Source: an uncultured Acetatifactor sp. (GTDB lineage: Bacteria; Bacillota; Clostridia; Lachnospirales; Lachnospiraceae). From it: a stretch of 64,000 bases of DNA. The DNA lies in contig CAJUTJ010000192.1 of assembly GCA_910589655.1 (NCBI GenBank), forward strand, positions 1-64,000, read 5' to 3'. Each line of letters starts with the position of its first letter. The stretch's first letter is position 1. The notes under the pieces were generated by a model. That model saw only the letters and a list, made by a program, of their open reading frames with translations. It was not told the DNA's origin and did no database searches. Below, piece after piece: positions 8,502 to 17,655 of this stretch. The translations under genes and the position numbers were made by a program.

Positions 8502-9115
8502 TTCGGGAAAAGAAGTCTACTGCCACAGAGGAGAAGAGTACTGTAAATGATGACGGTACAGTAACTTTTACAGTAACTGAGTTTTCTACATTTGCATTTG
8601 CAGAAAAGGCAGATGTTAACCCTGATGATTCCGATACGGATGACAACGATGACGATGATGATGACGCTGATAGCAGTAGTGTAGGTCACAGTTGGGATTA
8701 TTTAGGAACCATTGAAGACAGAATTCAAGCAGCAGAATCTAAGGGTGTCGTTGTAATTACAAAAGAGCAGGGAGTTAACACTTTGTCTAACAGTGTGATG
8801 CAGATGCTCGTAAAGCGCAGCGATGTAACTTTGATAATGGAATACACATATGAAGGTAAGGATTACCGTGTTGTTATTCCGGCAGGAAAAGCTGTCAATG
8901 ATGAGATTCCCTGGTATGGTCCTCTGTACCTTGCAGGCCGCTATGGAAGCAGCGCAACGGTCAGCCTTTCAGGCGACTATATTGTTAAAAAGGGAGATAC
9001 CTTAGGAAGAATTGCCCGTGATTCAGGTTTAAGCCTTGCGCAGGTGGTGGCAATGAATCCCCAGATTAAAGATGTGAACTTCATTAAGGTAGGTCAGAAA
9101 ATTACATTGAAATAA
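8498..9115 (+). CDS. LysM-domain protein, probably a 5'-truncated remnant
   Basis: The open frame (205 codons from GTG 8498) ends in a LysM domain (YIVKKGDTLGRIA to IKVGQKITL, about residues 160-205), which binds peptidoglycan. Before it lie an acidic Asp/Ser linker (about 40-62) and a small domain. The first residues (DGTVTFTVTEFSTFAFAE) look like the end of a surface-protein repeat, the kind that closes a long secreted protein. There is no signal peptide, no ribosome site and no true start: the GTG overlaps the kinase stop. I infer that a deletion fused the tail of a large exported LysM protein directly to the kinase gene. Translation could still occur by coupling. A terminator follows. Confidence 0.6.
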   Translation: MIREKKSTATEEKSTVNDDGTVTFTVTEFSTFAFAEKADVNPDDSDTDDNDDDDDDADSSSVGHSWDYLGTIEDRIQAAESKGVVVITKEQGVNTLSNSVMQMLVKRSDVTLIMEYTYEGKDYRVVIPAGKAVNDEIPWYGPLYLAGRYGSSATVSLSGDYIVKKGDTLGRIARDSGLSLAQVVAMNPQIKDVNFIKVGQKITLK

Positions 9116-9142
9116 GGTGTCTGTTTTTGGAGTACTCATAAG

Positions 9143-9184
9143 AGCCGGATTAACGGTTAGAGCCGGAATAATCCGGCTTTTTTG
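9143..9184 (+). terminator. Intrinsic terminator after LysM frame
   Basis: AGCCGGATTA (9143-9152) pairs perfectly with TAATCCGGCT (9169-9178), followed by a run of T to 9183. Confidence 0.9.
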
Positions 9185-9239
9185 TGCCTACGGACGCGGA
9201 AAGGAACTATGCAGCGAAAGCTGCACGTGTCCGGCGCGG

Positions 9240-9266
9240 GAGCAGGGAAGAAAACCTTCCCTGCTC
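9240..9266. repeat. Perfect 11-bp hairpin without T tail
   Basis: GAGCAGGGAAG (9240-9250) and CTTCCCTGCTC (9256-9266) form an 11-bp stem around a 5-base loop. No T run follows on either strand. It lies in the 324-base gap 9116-9439, which otherwise holds the terminator at 9143 and no gene that I can support. Confidence 0.6.
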
Positions 9267-9439
9267 GATTATGTCAATAGATGACCTTGATTAAGAGATA
9301 CCTTAATTTCTCGGGTTACGTACCGATTTGTGGTTCCGCGTCTTAATTATGCAAATACAGTTTGGTCAGATCGTATTCTGCAATATGGATTCATAATATT
9401 ATGAAGGTGGTCTGAAACGGTTTGCAAGACGGTGAACTG

Positions 9440-11410
9440 TTATTTGCTTTTTTTCTTTTTCCGTATAATTATTCTGCATAATCTGGAGATAAGTATTATC
9501 AGTAAGATTAACACTGCCAGAACAACCAAAACTGCCGCAATTATCATAAAAGCATATCTGTTCGGCTGTTTCAACAAATCTTTCAGGGAAGTACTGTCTT
9601 CCACAATTTTCCTGCCTTGGGCCGCAGCATAAATCTGCGGTACATTTGAAATGCCGTCGCCGTCGGTATCTTCAAAGGATTCCATATATCTGGCAAATAC
9701 GGTCCATGCTTTTAATTCCCGTCCGTTTTCCATGACAATGGCATCCTCTATGTTTTCGATGGGAGTCCCGTCCGCAAACTTAGGAGTTACGGAGAGTAAT
9801 CCATAAGATACATCCGTGACGGCTCCCAACATTTGTCCGCTGTACAAGTCTCCTACAACGCGGTATAGCTTGTCATCTTCGATCTCCACACGGTTTCCTT
9901 CATGATCCCGCAGATAGCAGTCTGTTACTTTGTTGAGGATTAACCGGTTGGGATTGTAGGAAAATTCCAATCCCGAAGTATAGAGTCTGGCATAAATCAT
10001 GAGATCCGAGACGGAAGCGTCTATTTCTGCCACGGTCTTTAATTCTTCACCTGTCAGATAGACGCTGATCACCGGATAGCCGGGAATCTCGTCCAAGCCG
10101 ATACCCAGTGAGAAGGAGTTAAATACGTCCGTCACAGTGATATCGCCGGAGGGATAGGTATCCCGGACGCAGCCGTAAGGCACGATTGCCACATCCACAG
10201 GATGTCCGTCGTAGTCTGCCGCATGTTCCACAGTATATACATAAGCATCGGACATAATATTGCCCAGATTCTGATCCGTATGAGTCTGGGCCAAATCCTT
10301 GTAAGGACAGAAGCTGAAACCGTTCTGCGCCAGAACTTGGTCGTGGGTGTAGCCAAACTGCGAGAGATATACGGAGTCTACCAAATCCATCAGTGAGTCG
10401 ATTTTATCCTGCGTGGCGGAATCGGCGTCAATCTCGTCCGTAATAGGAATCAATTCATAATTCCGCCGGACATCCATAACCCATCTGCCGTTTTCGGTTT
10501 GGTTTAAAGTGAGGGAGCCCAGATACTTGCCGTATTCTCCGGCGGATACAATATAAGTATCCCCATGACGAATGGGCTCTGTCAGCGCGGTATGGGTATG
10601 TCCGCTGATAATCAGGTCAATAGCCGGAACGCTTTTGGCTAAGATCTCGTCCTCTGATTTGCTTTCGTCGGGATTGGTGCCGCTGTGGGAGAGACAGATA
10701 ATCATATCCGCATCCTCTTTTTCCTGAATTTCTTTTACCGTCTCTGCGGCAGCTTCGGAGATGTCCCTGAATTTTAATACACAGGTAGGCGCGCAGGCAA
10801 GGGCATCCTCGCCGAAAACACCAAGAATGGCAATCTTTACCCCGTCCTTTTCCACCATAATATAATCTCTCAGGCCGTATCGTTCAAAGGCATCTTTTAA
10901 AAGTTGCTGGTCTTCCGTAAGCCCTTCCGCTTCCATGGCCTCCCAGTCAATATTGCAAAGTACCAAAGCGGGAACCGGCTCTCCGGAATCCACCGCCGCG
11001 TCCAGAGCGCCTGCAAGTCCCTTGGAGCGGTAGTCGAATTCATGATTGCCGAATGTAGTAGCTTCACAGCCAAGCTCCCCCAGCATACGAAGTTCCGCAG
11101 ATTCAGTGCTGAAAATGGCCTGAACCAAAGTTCCCATGGAAAAGTCTCCGGCATCCAAAATCAATGTCTCCGGATTGTATGATTTATAGAGATTTATCAG
11201 AGATTTTATCCGTGCAAAGCCGCCCACGGAGATCTCCTTACCGTCCATATTTGTGGAAAAGCTGTCCAGATGGGAATGGGTATCGTGGAAAAACATAATA
11301 TCCACGGACTTCGGCGGATAAGTCTCATCTGCAATAGCAGTGACAGAAATACCTGCCAGTAATAAAACTGCTGCAAGGCAGAGTGCGGCCGACCTGAAAA
11401 ATTGTTTCAT
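9440..11410 (-). CDS. Surface 5'-nucleotidase / 2',3'-cyclic phosphodiesterase family protein
   Basis: The 656-residue protein has a signal peptide (1-27, ending VTAIA), a calcineurin-like metallophosphatase domain and a 5'-nucleotidase C-terminal domain. Metal ligands are visible in FHDTHSH (about 41-47), DAGDFS (about 91-96), TFGNHEFDYR, CLSHSG and IISGHTHTAL. A single membrane helix lies near residues 623-645, followed by a lysine-rich KKKKSK tail. The enzyme would therefore be anchored on the outer face of the membrane and release phosphate and nucleosides from external nucleotides. The start at 11410 has AAGGAG upstream on the minus strand. It stands alone between a LysM remnant and gene relics. 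Confidence 0.92.
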   Translation of the reverse strand: MKQFFRSAALCLAAVLLLAGISVTAIADETYPPKSVDIMFFHDTHSHLDSFSTNMDGKEISVGGFARIKSLINLYKSYNPETLILDAGDFSMGTLVQAIFSTESAELRMLGELGCEATTFGNHEFDYRSKGLAGALDAAVDSGEPVPALVLCNIDWEAMEAEGLTEDQQLLKDAFERYGLRDYIMVEKDGVKIAILGVFGEDALACAPTCVLKFRDISEAAAETVKEIQEKEDADMIICLSHSGTNPDESKSEDEILAKSVPAIDLIISGHTHTALTEPIRHGDTYIVSAGEYGKYLGSLTLNQTENGRWVMDVRRNYELIPITDEIDADSATQDKIDSLMDLVDSVYLSQFGYTHDQVLAQNGFSFCPYKDLAQTHTDQNLGNIMSDAYVYTVEHAADYDGHPVDVAIVPYGCVRDTYPSGDITVTDVFNSFSLGIGLDEIPGYPVISVYLTGEELKTVAEIDASVSDLMIYARLYTSGLEFSYNPNRLILNKVTDCYLRDHEGNRVEIEDDKLYRVVGDLYSGQMLGAVTDVSYGLLSVTPKFADGTPIENIEDAIVMENGRELKAWTVFARYMESFEDTDGDGISNVPQIYAAAQGRKIVEDSTSLKDLLKQPNRYAFMIIAAVLVVLAVLILLIILISRLCRIIIRKKKKSK

Positions 11411-11549
11411 GAATGTACTCCTTTATGATATTTATAATAGAATTTACGGATAGAAGCTAAAACATAAACCTTATGCAACATTATATATTTTTGTGCTTTT
11501 TTACGCAAGGAATTTGTGGGAAATCTTTAATATGCCTATATCTGCATAA

Positions 11550-11654
11550 TCGTCTAAGAAAAGCCAGTCACTCAAAGAACTTGTGAAAATAAGATACGAT
11601 ATGGAGCACAGTGAGAGCCTTGCGAAGTATCCTGAATTAAAGGAGCGTATGTAG
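11550..11654 (+). pseudogene. Short orphan C-terminal coding remnant
   Basis: An open frame beginning just after an in-frame TAA reads SKKSQSLKELVKIRYDMEHS and continues to YPELKERM before a TAG at 11652-11654. The composition is protein-like and it has no start or ribosome site, so it looks like the tail of a lost gene. I do not recognise the family. The gap 11411-11871 has no intact gene. Confidence 0.35.
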
Positions 11655-11671
11655 TTCCTTTTACAGAATAG

Positions 11672-11770
11672 GTACATTTTTCGGCTGCCGCCGGAACTCA
11701 TTCTAAGCTTATGGAAAAGAGAGGGCTGTATGAACGATTGTGGAAGGCGCAGGCGGATTGGTATAAGTAA
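11672..11770 (+). pseudogene. Relic of the C-terminus of an ABC exporter ATPase
   Basis: In frame with the TAA at 11768-11770 the sequence reads AAGTHSKLMEKRGLYERLW followed by KAQADWYK. This closely matches the usual last residues of type I ABC exporters, where E-x-GTHxELM-x-x-x-G-x-Y-x-x-L comes after the H-loop histidine. Only about 33 codons remain, with a stop at 11669-11671 upstream. The rest of the transporter gene has been deleted. Confidence 0.65.
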
Positions 11771-11779
11771 CAGATATTT

Positions 11780-11808
11780 TTGACAAAGAAGCAAGGAAGC
11801 ATTATACT
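11780..11808 (+). promoter_or_regulatory. Strong sigma-A promoter for the GH3 gene
   Basis: A perfect TTGACA (11780-11785) is followed after exactly 17 bases by TATACT (11803-11808). Transcription would start near 11815, about 57 nt before the ATG at 11872. Confidence 0.75.
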
Positions 11809-11871
11809 AACCCTAACATAACAATATGCCGTAGAATCATAATTAAATCGGTATTTTAGGAGGTTTTTCAT

Positions 11872-14286
11872 ATGCAGAAATGGGCAAGGGCATTATACCA
11901 GCCGATGCTTCCGCTTGGGAAGGACGGCAGGAGGGTAACGGCAAGCAAAGAGCATATTCTGCTTTCCAAGAAAGCGGCAAAAGAAGGAATGGTGCTGCTT
12001 AAAAACGAAGAGTCCATACTTCCTCTGGCAAAGGGAAGCAAGGCAGCGTTATTTGGAAAGGCAAGCTTTGATTATGTAAAAGGCGGCGGGGGAAGCGGTG
12101 ACGTGACGGTTTCCTATATCCGGAATCTGTATGAGGGCTTGAAGGAAAAGTCGGATGTGCTGACTGTTTTTGAGGAGTTATCCGATTTTTATAGGGAGAA
12201 CGTAAGGGAACAGTATGCGTCGGGCAGCATCCCCGGACTTACAAAAGAGCCGGAGATTCCGGAAACATTGTTAAAAAAAGCGAGAGCATTTACGGATACG
12301 GCGATTATTGCCATCAGCAGGTTTTCCGGAGAGGGATGGGACAGAAGCGTGGAATCCTCCGGCCGGAAGCTGGAACATGTGGAGGATAAGAACCTCTATG
12401 AAGCGTCCCAGAAAGTATTTGAAAGAGGAGATTTTTACTTAAGCCGTGCCGAGGAGACTATGGTGAATACGGTGAAAAAAGCTTTTCCGAAGGTAATTGT
12501 AGTCTTAAATGTGGGAGGTATGGTGGATTCTGCATGGTTTGCGGAGGACAGAGAGATACAGTCCGTCCTGATGGCATGGCAGGGCGGCATGGAAGGCGGT
12601 CTTGCGGCAGCGGAATTGCTGGTGGGTGAAGGAAATCCCTGTGGTAAACTGGCGGATACCTTCGCAAAACGGCTGGCGGACTATCCTTCCAGTGACAATT
12701 TCCATGAATCGGAAGCCTATGTGGATTATACCGATGACATCTATGTGGGATACCGCTATTTTGAGACCATACCGAAGGCAGCGGAAAAGGTAAACTATCC
12801 CTTTGGATACGGACTATCCTACACGTCATTTTCCCTGAAGGTATCTTCGGCCGAAAAGAAGGGGGAACATATCGAAATTACCGTATCGGTATGTAATACC
12901 GGGTCTGTTCCCGGAAAAGAAGTAGTGCAGGTTTATTTCAGCGCTCCTCAGGGAAAGCTGGGTAAGCCTTCGAGGCAGCTGGCAGCTTTCCAAAAGAGCC
13001 GTCTTCTGGCGCCCGGTGAGACCCAGACCATGGTTCTTCGGTTTATGGTCAAGGATATGGCGTCCTATGATGATATGGGGAAGATTGTCAAAGGGGCGTA
13101 TCTGCTGGAACGGGGAACTTATCGTTTCTATGTGGGGACATCCGTGAGGGATACTATGGAAACGGATTTTATCGTAGAAGTTTCCGAGGACATGGTAACG
13201 GAACAGCTTTCCAATAAGCTGACCCCCACCTCTTTAAAGAAAAGAATGTGTGCCGATGGCAGCTTTGAGGAGCTTCCTGTGGGAAAGCCCTATGATACGG
13301 ATGAAGACGTATTGGAGCATCTTCCTTTAGAGAAGACGGACGGGCTGGCTCCTTCGGTAAAAGCACAGGATAGATATAAGGTTTGGGGAGAGGAAACGGA
13401 GATACATACCTTTGCGGAAGTGGCGGAGGGAAGCGTGACCATGGAAGAATTTATGGCACAGCTTTCCGAGGAACGGCTGGCAGACCTATTGGGCGGACAG
13501 CCGAATACCGGAGTGGCGGATGTATTCGGGTACGGGAATCTGCCGGAATATGGAGTGCCCAATGTGATGACTGCGGACGGCCCGGCAGGTCTGAGAATCC
13601 GGCCGGACAGAGGGGTGTGTACCACGGCATGGCCTTGTGCAACCCTGTTGGCGTGTACATGGAATCCCCGATTGGTGGAGCAGGTGGGCGCCGCAGGAGG
13701 TGCGGAGGTAAAGGAGAATAATATCACCCTGTGGCTGACGCCCGCCATTAATATCCATAGAAGCCCACTGTGCGGCAGGAATTTCGAATATTATTCCGAG
13801 GATCCTTTCCTGACAGGCAAGCTGGCGGCAGCTATGGTCAGAGGTATCCAGAGCAACCGCGTGGGAGCCGCCGTAAAGCATTTTGCCTTGAACAATAAGG
13901 AGACGAACCGTAAAAACAGCGATTCCCGGGCATCGGAGAGGGCCATCCGGGAAATATATTTGAAAGCTTTTGAAATAGTGGTAAAAGAGGCGGATCCGTG
14001 GTGTATCATGTCCGGTTACAATATTATTAACGGGCGCAGAGCCTCGGAGAACAGAGAGCTTTTGGAAGATATTCTGCGGGGAGAATGGGGATTTGGCGGA
14101 ATGGTAACTACCGACTGGTGGACAGCCGGCGAGCATTATAAGGAAGTTAAGGCAGGAAACGACGTCAAGATGGGCTGCGGATTTCCCGAGAGACTGTTGG
14201 AGGCTATGGAGAAAGGCGCTTTGAGCCGTGAAGAGATGGAGATTTGTGCCCGAAGGGTTCTGAATATGATATTAAAAGCGGATTAA
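11872..14286 (+). CDS. Glycoside hydrolase family 3 beta-glucosidase, swapped domain order
   Basis: The 804-residue enzyme is a family 3 glycosidase with its two main domains reversed. The alpha/beta sandwich comes first (about 25-290, GMVLLKNE near residue 40 and KGGGGSGDV near 70), then a fibronectin III-like domain (about 310-420), and the TIM-barrel domain is last (about 520-804). The barrel has the KHFALNN motif at 669-675 and the nucleophile in VTTDWW (Asp748). Other family 3 enzymes of gut Firmicutes, such as those of Ruminococcus albus and Butyrivibrio, are known with this order. There is no signal peptide, so it should act on imported oligosaccharides. AGGAGG precedes the start and a TTGACA-N17-TATACT promoter lies at 11780. 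Confidence 0.93.
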   Translation: MQKWARALYQPMLPLGKDGRRVTASKEHILLSKKAAKEGMVLLKNEESILPLAKGSKAALFGKASFDYVKGGGGSGDVTVSYIRNLYEGLKEKSDVLTVFEELSDFYRENVREQYASGSIPGLTKEPEIPETLLKKARAFTDTAIIAISRFSGEGWDRSVESSGRKLEHVEDKNLYEASQKVFERGDFYLSRAEETMVNTVKKAFPKVIVVLNVGGMVDSAWFAEDREIQSVLMAWQGGMEGGLAAAELLVGEGNPCGKLADTFAKRLADYPSSDNFHESEAYVDYTDDIYVGYRYFETIPKAAEKVNYPFGYGLSYTSFSLKVSSAEKKGEHIEITVSVCNTGSVPGKEVVQVYFSAPQGKLGKPSRQLAAFQKSRLLAPGETQTMVLRFMVKDMASYDDMGKIVKGAYLLERGTYRFYVGTSVRDTMETDFIVEVSEDMVTEQLSNKLTPTSLKKRMCADGSFEELPVGKPYDTDEDVLEHLPLEKTDGLAPSVKAQDRYKVWGEETEIHTFAEVAEGSVTMEEFMAQLSEERLADLLGGQPNTGVADVFGYGNLPEYGVPNVMTADGPAGLRIRPDRGVCTTAWPCATLLACTWNPRLVEQVGAAGGAEVKENNITLWLTPAINIHRSPLCGRNFEYYSEDPFLTGKLAAAMVRGIQSNRVGAAVKHFALNNKETNRKNSDSRASERAIREIYLKAFEIVVKEADPWCIMSGYNIINGRRASENRELLEDILRGEWGFGGMVTTDWWTAGEHYKEVKAGNDVKMGCGFPERLLEAMEKGALSREEMEICARRVLNMILKAD

Positions 14287-14633
14287 TAGGTACTTTTCTC
14301 ATCCACGCCAGCGCGAGGCGTTTTCACTCGTTTTTTGCGTGAACAAACCAAAGCGATTAAAATAATGGCAGGGGCAGCCGTGCGAGAAACCGCTGTTTTG
14401 CGGTTTCTGTGCATACGTTACTGGTCACGGAGTGAACAGCAACCATTAATATAGTTTTAATAAAATTTAATGTTTCCTTTCGTGACATACTATGAAAAAT
14501 GTGATATGTTTTAGAAAATGCATTGTCGCTATAAGCATTTTTCAAACACGCTCTGGGAACCGTTTCTTGCAGATTCATCCTATAATAAATTGCAAAGCTA
14601 TCTAGGAACGGTTTTTTAGGAAAGGATTTATGT
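14287..14633. other. Gap with extragenic repeat arm and MITE-end remnant
   Basis: No gene is supported. About 14298-14452 is a reversed arm of the repeat family (GCGAGGCGTTTTCACTCG, the hairpin AAACCGCTGTTTTGCGGTTT, and ACGGAGTGAACAGCAACC). At 14534-14557 AGCATTTTTCAAACACGCTCT closely resembles the right end of the 44847-45140 element. TATAAT at 14581-14586 may be a -10 box for the LCP gene, but no good -35 box is seen. Confidence 0.6.
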
Positions 14634-16211
14634 ATGAGTAGGGAAACGGATAATGAAATGAGGCAGATTCAGCAAGGGCTGGAAGCGTTTTTGCAGCAAG
14701 AGCTTCAGGAGATGGAAGCGGAGGGCAGACAGAGGGCGCAGGAGCCTCAGCTTTTTACTATAGAAGAAGAGGAAGAAACGGAAGAGGGGTTGGAGGTTAT
14801 CGGAAGCACATCCAGCAGGAAAAAGACGCCTGCGAAGAAGCGTGTCAGAGAGGACTATTATATAGAAGACTGGGACAGCCCGGATTTAAAGCCTAAGAGT
14901 CAGAGCCGTAGATCACAATACGGAAACGAAGCGCCGCGAGGCCGCAGACCACAATACGAAGACGAAGCGCCGCGAGGCCGCAGACCACAATACGAAGACG
15001 AAGCGCCGCGAGGCCGCAGATCGCAATATGAAGACGAAGCGCCGCGAGGCCGCAGGACACAATATGAAGACGAAGCACCGCGAGGCCGCAGGACACAATA
15101 TGAAGACGAAGCACCGCGAGGCCGCAGAACACAATCTCAAAAGAATGCCGTAAGGGGACGCGCCAGAGAGGAATATTATGAGGAACCTCCCAAATCTGCA
15201 AAGGGCAGAAAGAGTTCGAGAACAGAAGCTATGGATCCGCCGAAAAAACGGCGAAAGAAAAAGCCGTTTTCGGGATTGAAAAAGCTTTTGATCGCGGCGC
15301 TTATTCTGTTTGCGCTGATCGGCGGGGGATTGCATGTTTTGGTGGGCAATGTCTATGATAAGATGAACTTTGAGCCTATAGATTCCGTGGCGGAGCTTCC
15401 CATGGAGGAGGACGGAGTAATCAATGTTCTGCTCATCGGAAACGATTCCCGGCAAAACGGTGAGGATGGGCGTTCCGATGCCATGATCCTGTTGTCTGTA
15501 AGCAGTAAGACCAAGACCATTTATATGACTTCTCTATTGAGGGATATGTATGTGGATATCCCGGGAAGGGAAGGAAACCGATTGAACGCAGCGTACTCTT
15601 TTGGCGGTGCGGAGCTTTTGATGGAAACTGTGGAAAAGAATCTGGATATTCCCGTAAACCGGTATGTGCTGGTAAACTTTGAAGCTTTTGCCAATCTGGT
15701 GGATGCGGTAGGAGGAGTGGATCTGGAGCTGACCACGGAAGAGATTGAGTATGTAAACGGATATTTGGTGGAATATAATATGCTTACCAACCGTCCTCAG
15801 GGCACGGACAATATGGATACCACAAAACCGGGAATGGTGCATTTAAACGGTCCTCAGGCTCTTGCATACTGCCGGAACCGATATATCGGTACGGATTTCG
15901 GACGAACCGAGAGACAGCGCAAGGTGCTGACTGCCGTGATCAAAAAGATGCCCACAGCCGTGGGAACCAATTATCAGGAACTGATTGACGGATTGATGCC
16001 CAATCTGACCACAAACCTGACCCAAAGTGAATGCTACCGCCTGAGCTTAATGGCAGGCAAGCTGCTGACCTATGATATTATTTCCGACAACATTCCCCAA
16101 CCGGGAACTTACCAGAATGCCACCATCCGGAAAATGGCCGTATTGGAAGTAGATTTCGAGGCCAATATTAAATATTTGAAGGAAAAGATTTACGGTGAAA
16201 CCGTAGAATGA
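14634..16211 (+). CDS. LytR-CpsA-Psr (LCP) wall-polymer ligase with charged tandem repeats
   Basis: The LCP domain covers about residues 262-500 (LLIGNDSR, DAMILLSV, TSLLRDMYVDIPG, RLNAAYSFGG, YCRNRYIGTDFGRTERQR), with the conserved arginines and aspartates for polyprenyl-phosphate and metal. Such enzymes join wall teichoic acid or capsule to peptidoglycan outside the membrane. One membrane helix lies near 217-237. The unusually long cytoplasmic N-terminus (216 residues) is highly charged and holds about seven copies of a 12-residue unit, GRRxQYEDEAPR (about residues 92-175). Tyrosine in each unit and the alternating acidic and basic sides suggest a protein or nucleic-acid contact, or tyrosine phosphorylation. 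This is inference. AGGAAAGG precedes the start. Confidence 0.92.
   Translation: MSRETDNEMRQIQQGLEAFLQQELQEMEAEGRQRAQEPQLFTIEEEEETEEGLEVIGSTSSRKKTPAKKRVREDYYIEDWDSPDLKPKSQSRRSQYGNEAPRGRRPQYEDEAPRGRRPQYEDEAPRGRRSQYEDEAPRGRRTQYEDEAPRGRRTQYEDEAPRGRRTQSQKNAVRGRAREEYYEEPPKSAKGRKSSRTEAMDPPKKRRKKKPFSGLKKLLIAALILFALIGGGLHVLVGNVYDKMNFEPIDSVAELPMEEDGVINVLLIGNDSRQNGEDGRSDAMILLSVSSKTKTIYMTSLLRDMYVDIPGREGNRLNAAYSFGGAELLMETVEKNLDIPVNRYVLVNFEAFANLVDAVGGVDLELTTEEIEYVNGYLVEYNMLTNRPQGTDNMDTTKPGMVHLNGPQALAYCRNRYIGTDFGRTERQRKVLTAVIKKMPTAVGTNYQELIDGLMPNLTTNLTQSECYRLSLMAGKLLTYDIISDNIPQPGTYQNATIRKMAVLEVDFEANIKYLKEKIYGETVE
14907..15158 (+). repeat. 36-bp in-frame tandem repeat in LCP gene
   Basis: About seven units of 36 bp, each with GCGCCGCGAGGCCGCAG followed by a variable triplet and a CAATA(C/T)GAAGACGAA part, encode the charged 12-residue repeat. 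Middle copies are nearly identical at the DNA level, so the copy number is probably unstable between strains. Confidence 0.9.
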
Positions 16212-16310
16212 TATAATAAGCATCAGGGGGAAATCCTTTAGAGACCGGATTCGGCAACTGTTAACAAAACAGTCATAATGGCTGCTCTATCATTACGTTA
16301 GGAGGTATTT

Positions 16311-17597
16311 ATGGAAACGGGGAACAGAAAAAAGATAAATGGGAAACTTATCATTGCCATATTAGTGGTTTTTGCTTCATTTTTTGCCGCACAGCTTGTC
16401 ATCCTTATGCTGCTTTCAGCAGATATTATAGGGGTTGTGGTTGCAATGATACTTACTGTGGCGGTGATTATTGCTATGATGTCGGTTATGGTAGGGGTGG
16501 CATGGTCATTGTTAAATCCGATTCTGGCGGTCTTTGACAGCAATTTGGCAGCAGGCGCGGTGAATGACAAACTGAAACGTAGAATCGATAAACTGGCATC
16601 CCGCGACGACGATATCGGAGCCATGATCCGCAAGGCAAGCTCCATGGTCAACGGGCTTGCATCCGGTACAAGGGGGATAAAGGATACCATAGGGGAGCTG
16701 GAAGGAATATCCTCCGGTTTCCGGCAGGTCTTTAACGAGATGGAGACTTCCATGCAGGATACCACCTCCAAGGTGGATACCATTATAAGAAATACGGTTT
16801 CACAGGAAAATTATACACAGGATATGAAGGTTAAAATCGACGCCATCGGTTGTGCCGTGGAAAACGTCAATACCAATATTCAGGAGCTGTCCGCAAGCGC
16901 AAGAATACTGGAGAACAGCCAGAATGATGCGGCCCGTATTATGAACGAATTGATCGGGATAAGCAAGGAGAGCGGAACGGCTATAGAAGAGGTCAAGAAC
17001 CAGACCAGCCGGACCAATAAATCCGCTCAGCAGATCCGTACCGCCACGGAAATCATTGCAGGCATTTCCAGCCAGACCAATCTGCTTGCTTTAAATGCCA
17101 GCATTGAAGCGGCAAGAGCCGGCGAACATGGCAAGGGCTTTGCCGTGGTTGCGGACGAAATCCGTATACTGGCAGATCAGTCCAAGGAATCCACGGAGCA
17201 GATCAACAGGATTGTAAACGATCTGATAGCCAATTCGGATATCAGTGTAGAAATCACGGAGAAGGTTTCTCATGCCTTTACGGAGCAGAACAAAAAGGTG
17301 GAGGAGACAGGGATAATATTTAAGGAATTGAATTCCGAGATCATAAAGACGGGCAATATTATTAAGAGTATTCATTCCGAGATGTCGGATCTGGATAATC
17401 ATAAAAACGTGATCGGGGAAAGTATAGATTCCATGGTGGAATTTGCCGAGGAAAACGCACAGCACGCTTCGGTTACTTCCGATAATGTAAAAGGACTTGA
17501 CGAGATGGTGGATAATTGTACGGAAATGGTGAAGCAGGTTACGGATGCATCCGGAAAACTTGCCGGATACATAAAGGAATTGGATATTAAATTCTAA
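16311..17597 (+). CDS. Methyl-accepting chemotaxis protein
   Basis: The 428-residue protein has two closely spaced membrane helices (about 10-33 and 40-63) with almost no outside loop, then a HAMP-like linker and a long coiled-coil signalling domain. The highly conserved hairpin tip is clear: GISSQTNLLALNASIEAARA followed by GEHGKGFAVVADEIR (about residues 250-285). It should pass signals to CheA/CheW. The lack of a periplasmic ligand domain suggests it senses membrane or cytoplasmic state, or works with a partner. No other chemotaxis genes are in the window. GGAGG precedes the ATG. Confidence 0.95.
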   Translation: METGNRKKINGKLIIAILVVFASFFAAQLVILMLLSADIIGVVVAMILTVAVIIAMMSVMVGVAWSLLNPILAVFDSNLAAGAVNDKLKRRIDKLASRDDDIGAMIRKASSMVNGLASGTRGIKDTIGELEGISSGFRQVFNEMETSMQDTTSKVDTIIRNTVSQENYTQDMKVKIDAIGCAVENVNTNIQELSASARILENSQNDAARIMNELIGISKESGTAIEEVKNQTSRTNKSAQQIRTATEIIAGISSQTNLLALNASIEAARAGEHGKGFAVVADEIRILADQSKESTEQINRIVNDLIANSDISVEITEKVSHAFTEQNKKVEETGIIFKELNSEIIKTGNIIKSIHSEMSDLDNHKNVIGESIDSMVEFAEENAQHASVTSDNVKGLDEMVDNCTEMVKQVTDASGKLAGYIKELDIKF

Positions 17598-17655
17598 AAT
17601 ACCAATTGCCGTAGTGAATGAGCGAATAGCAGCTTTAAAATAGGAAGGTGGAAAT

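Noticed and set aside
14893..15201. Minus-strand open frames over the 36-bp repeat, and a CRISPR-like look
   Set aside because: The repeat is in frame inside the LCP gene, units are adjacent with no spacers, and no cas genes are nearby. The minus frames are shadows of the repeat.
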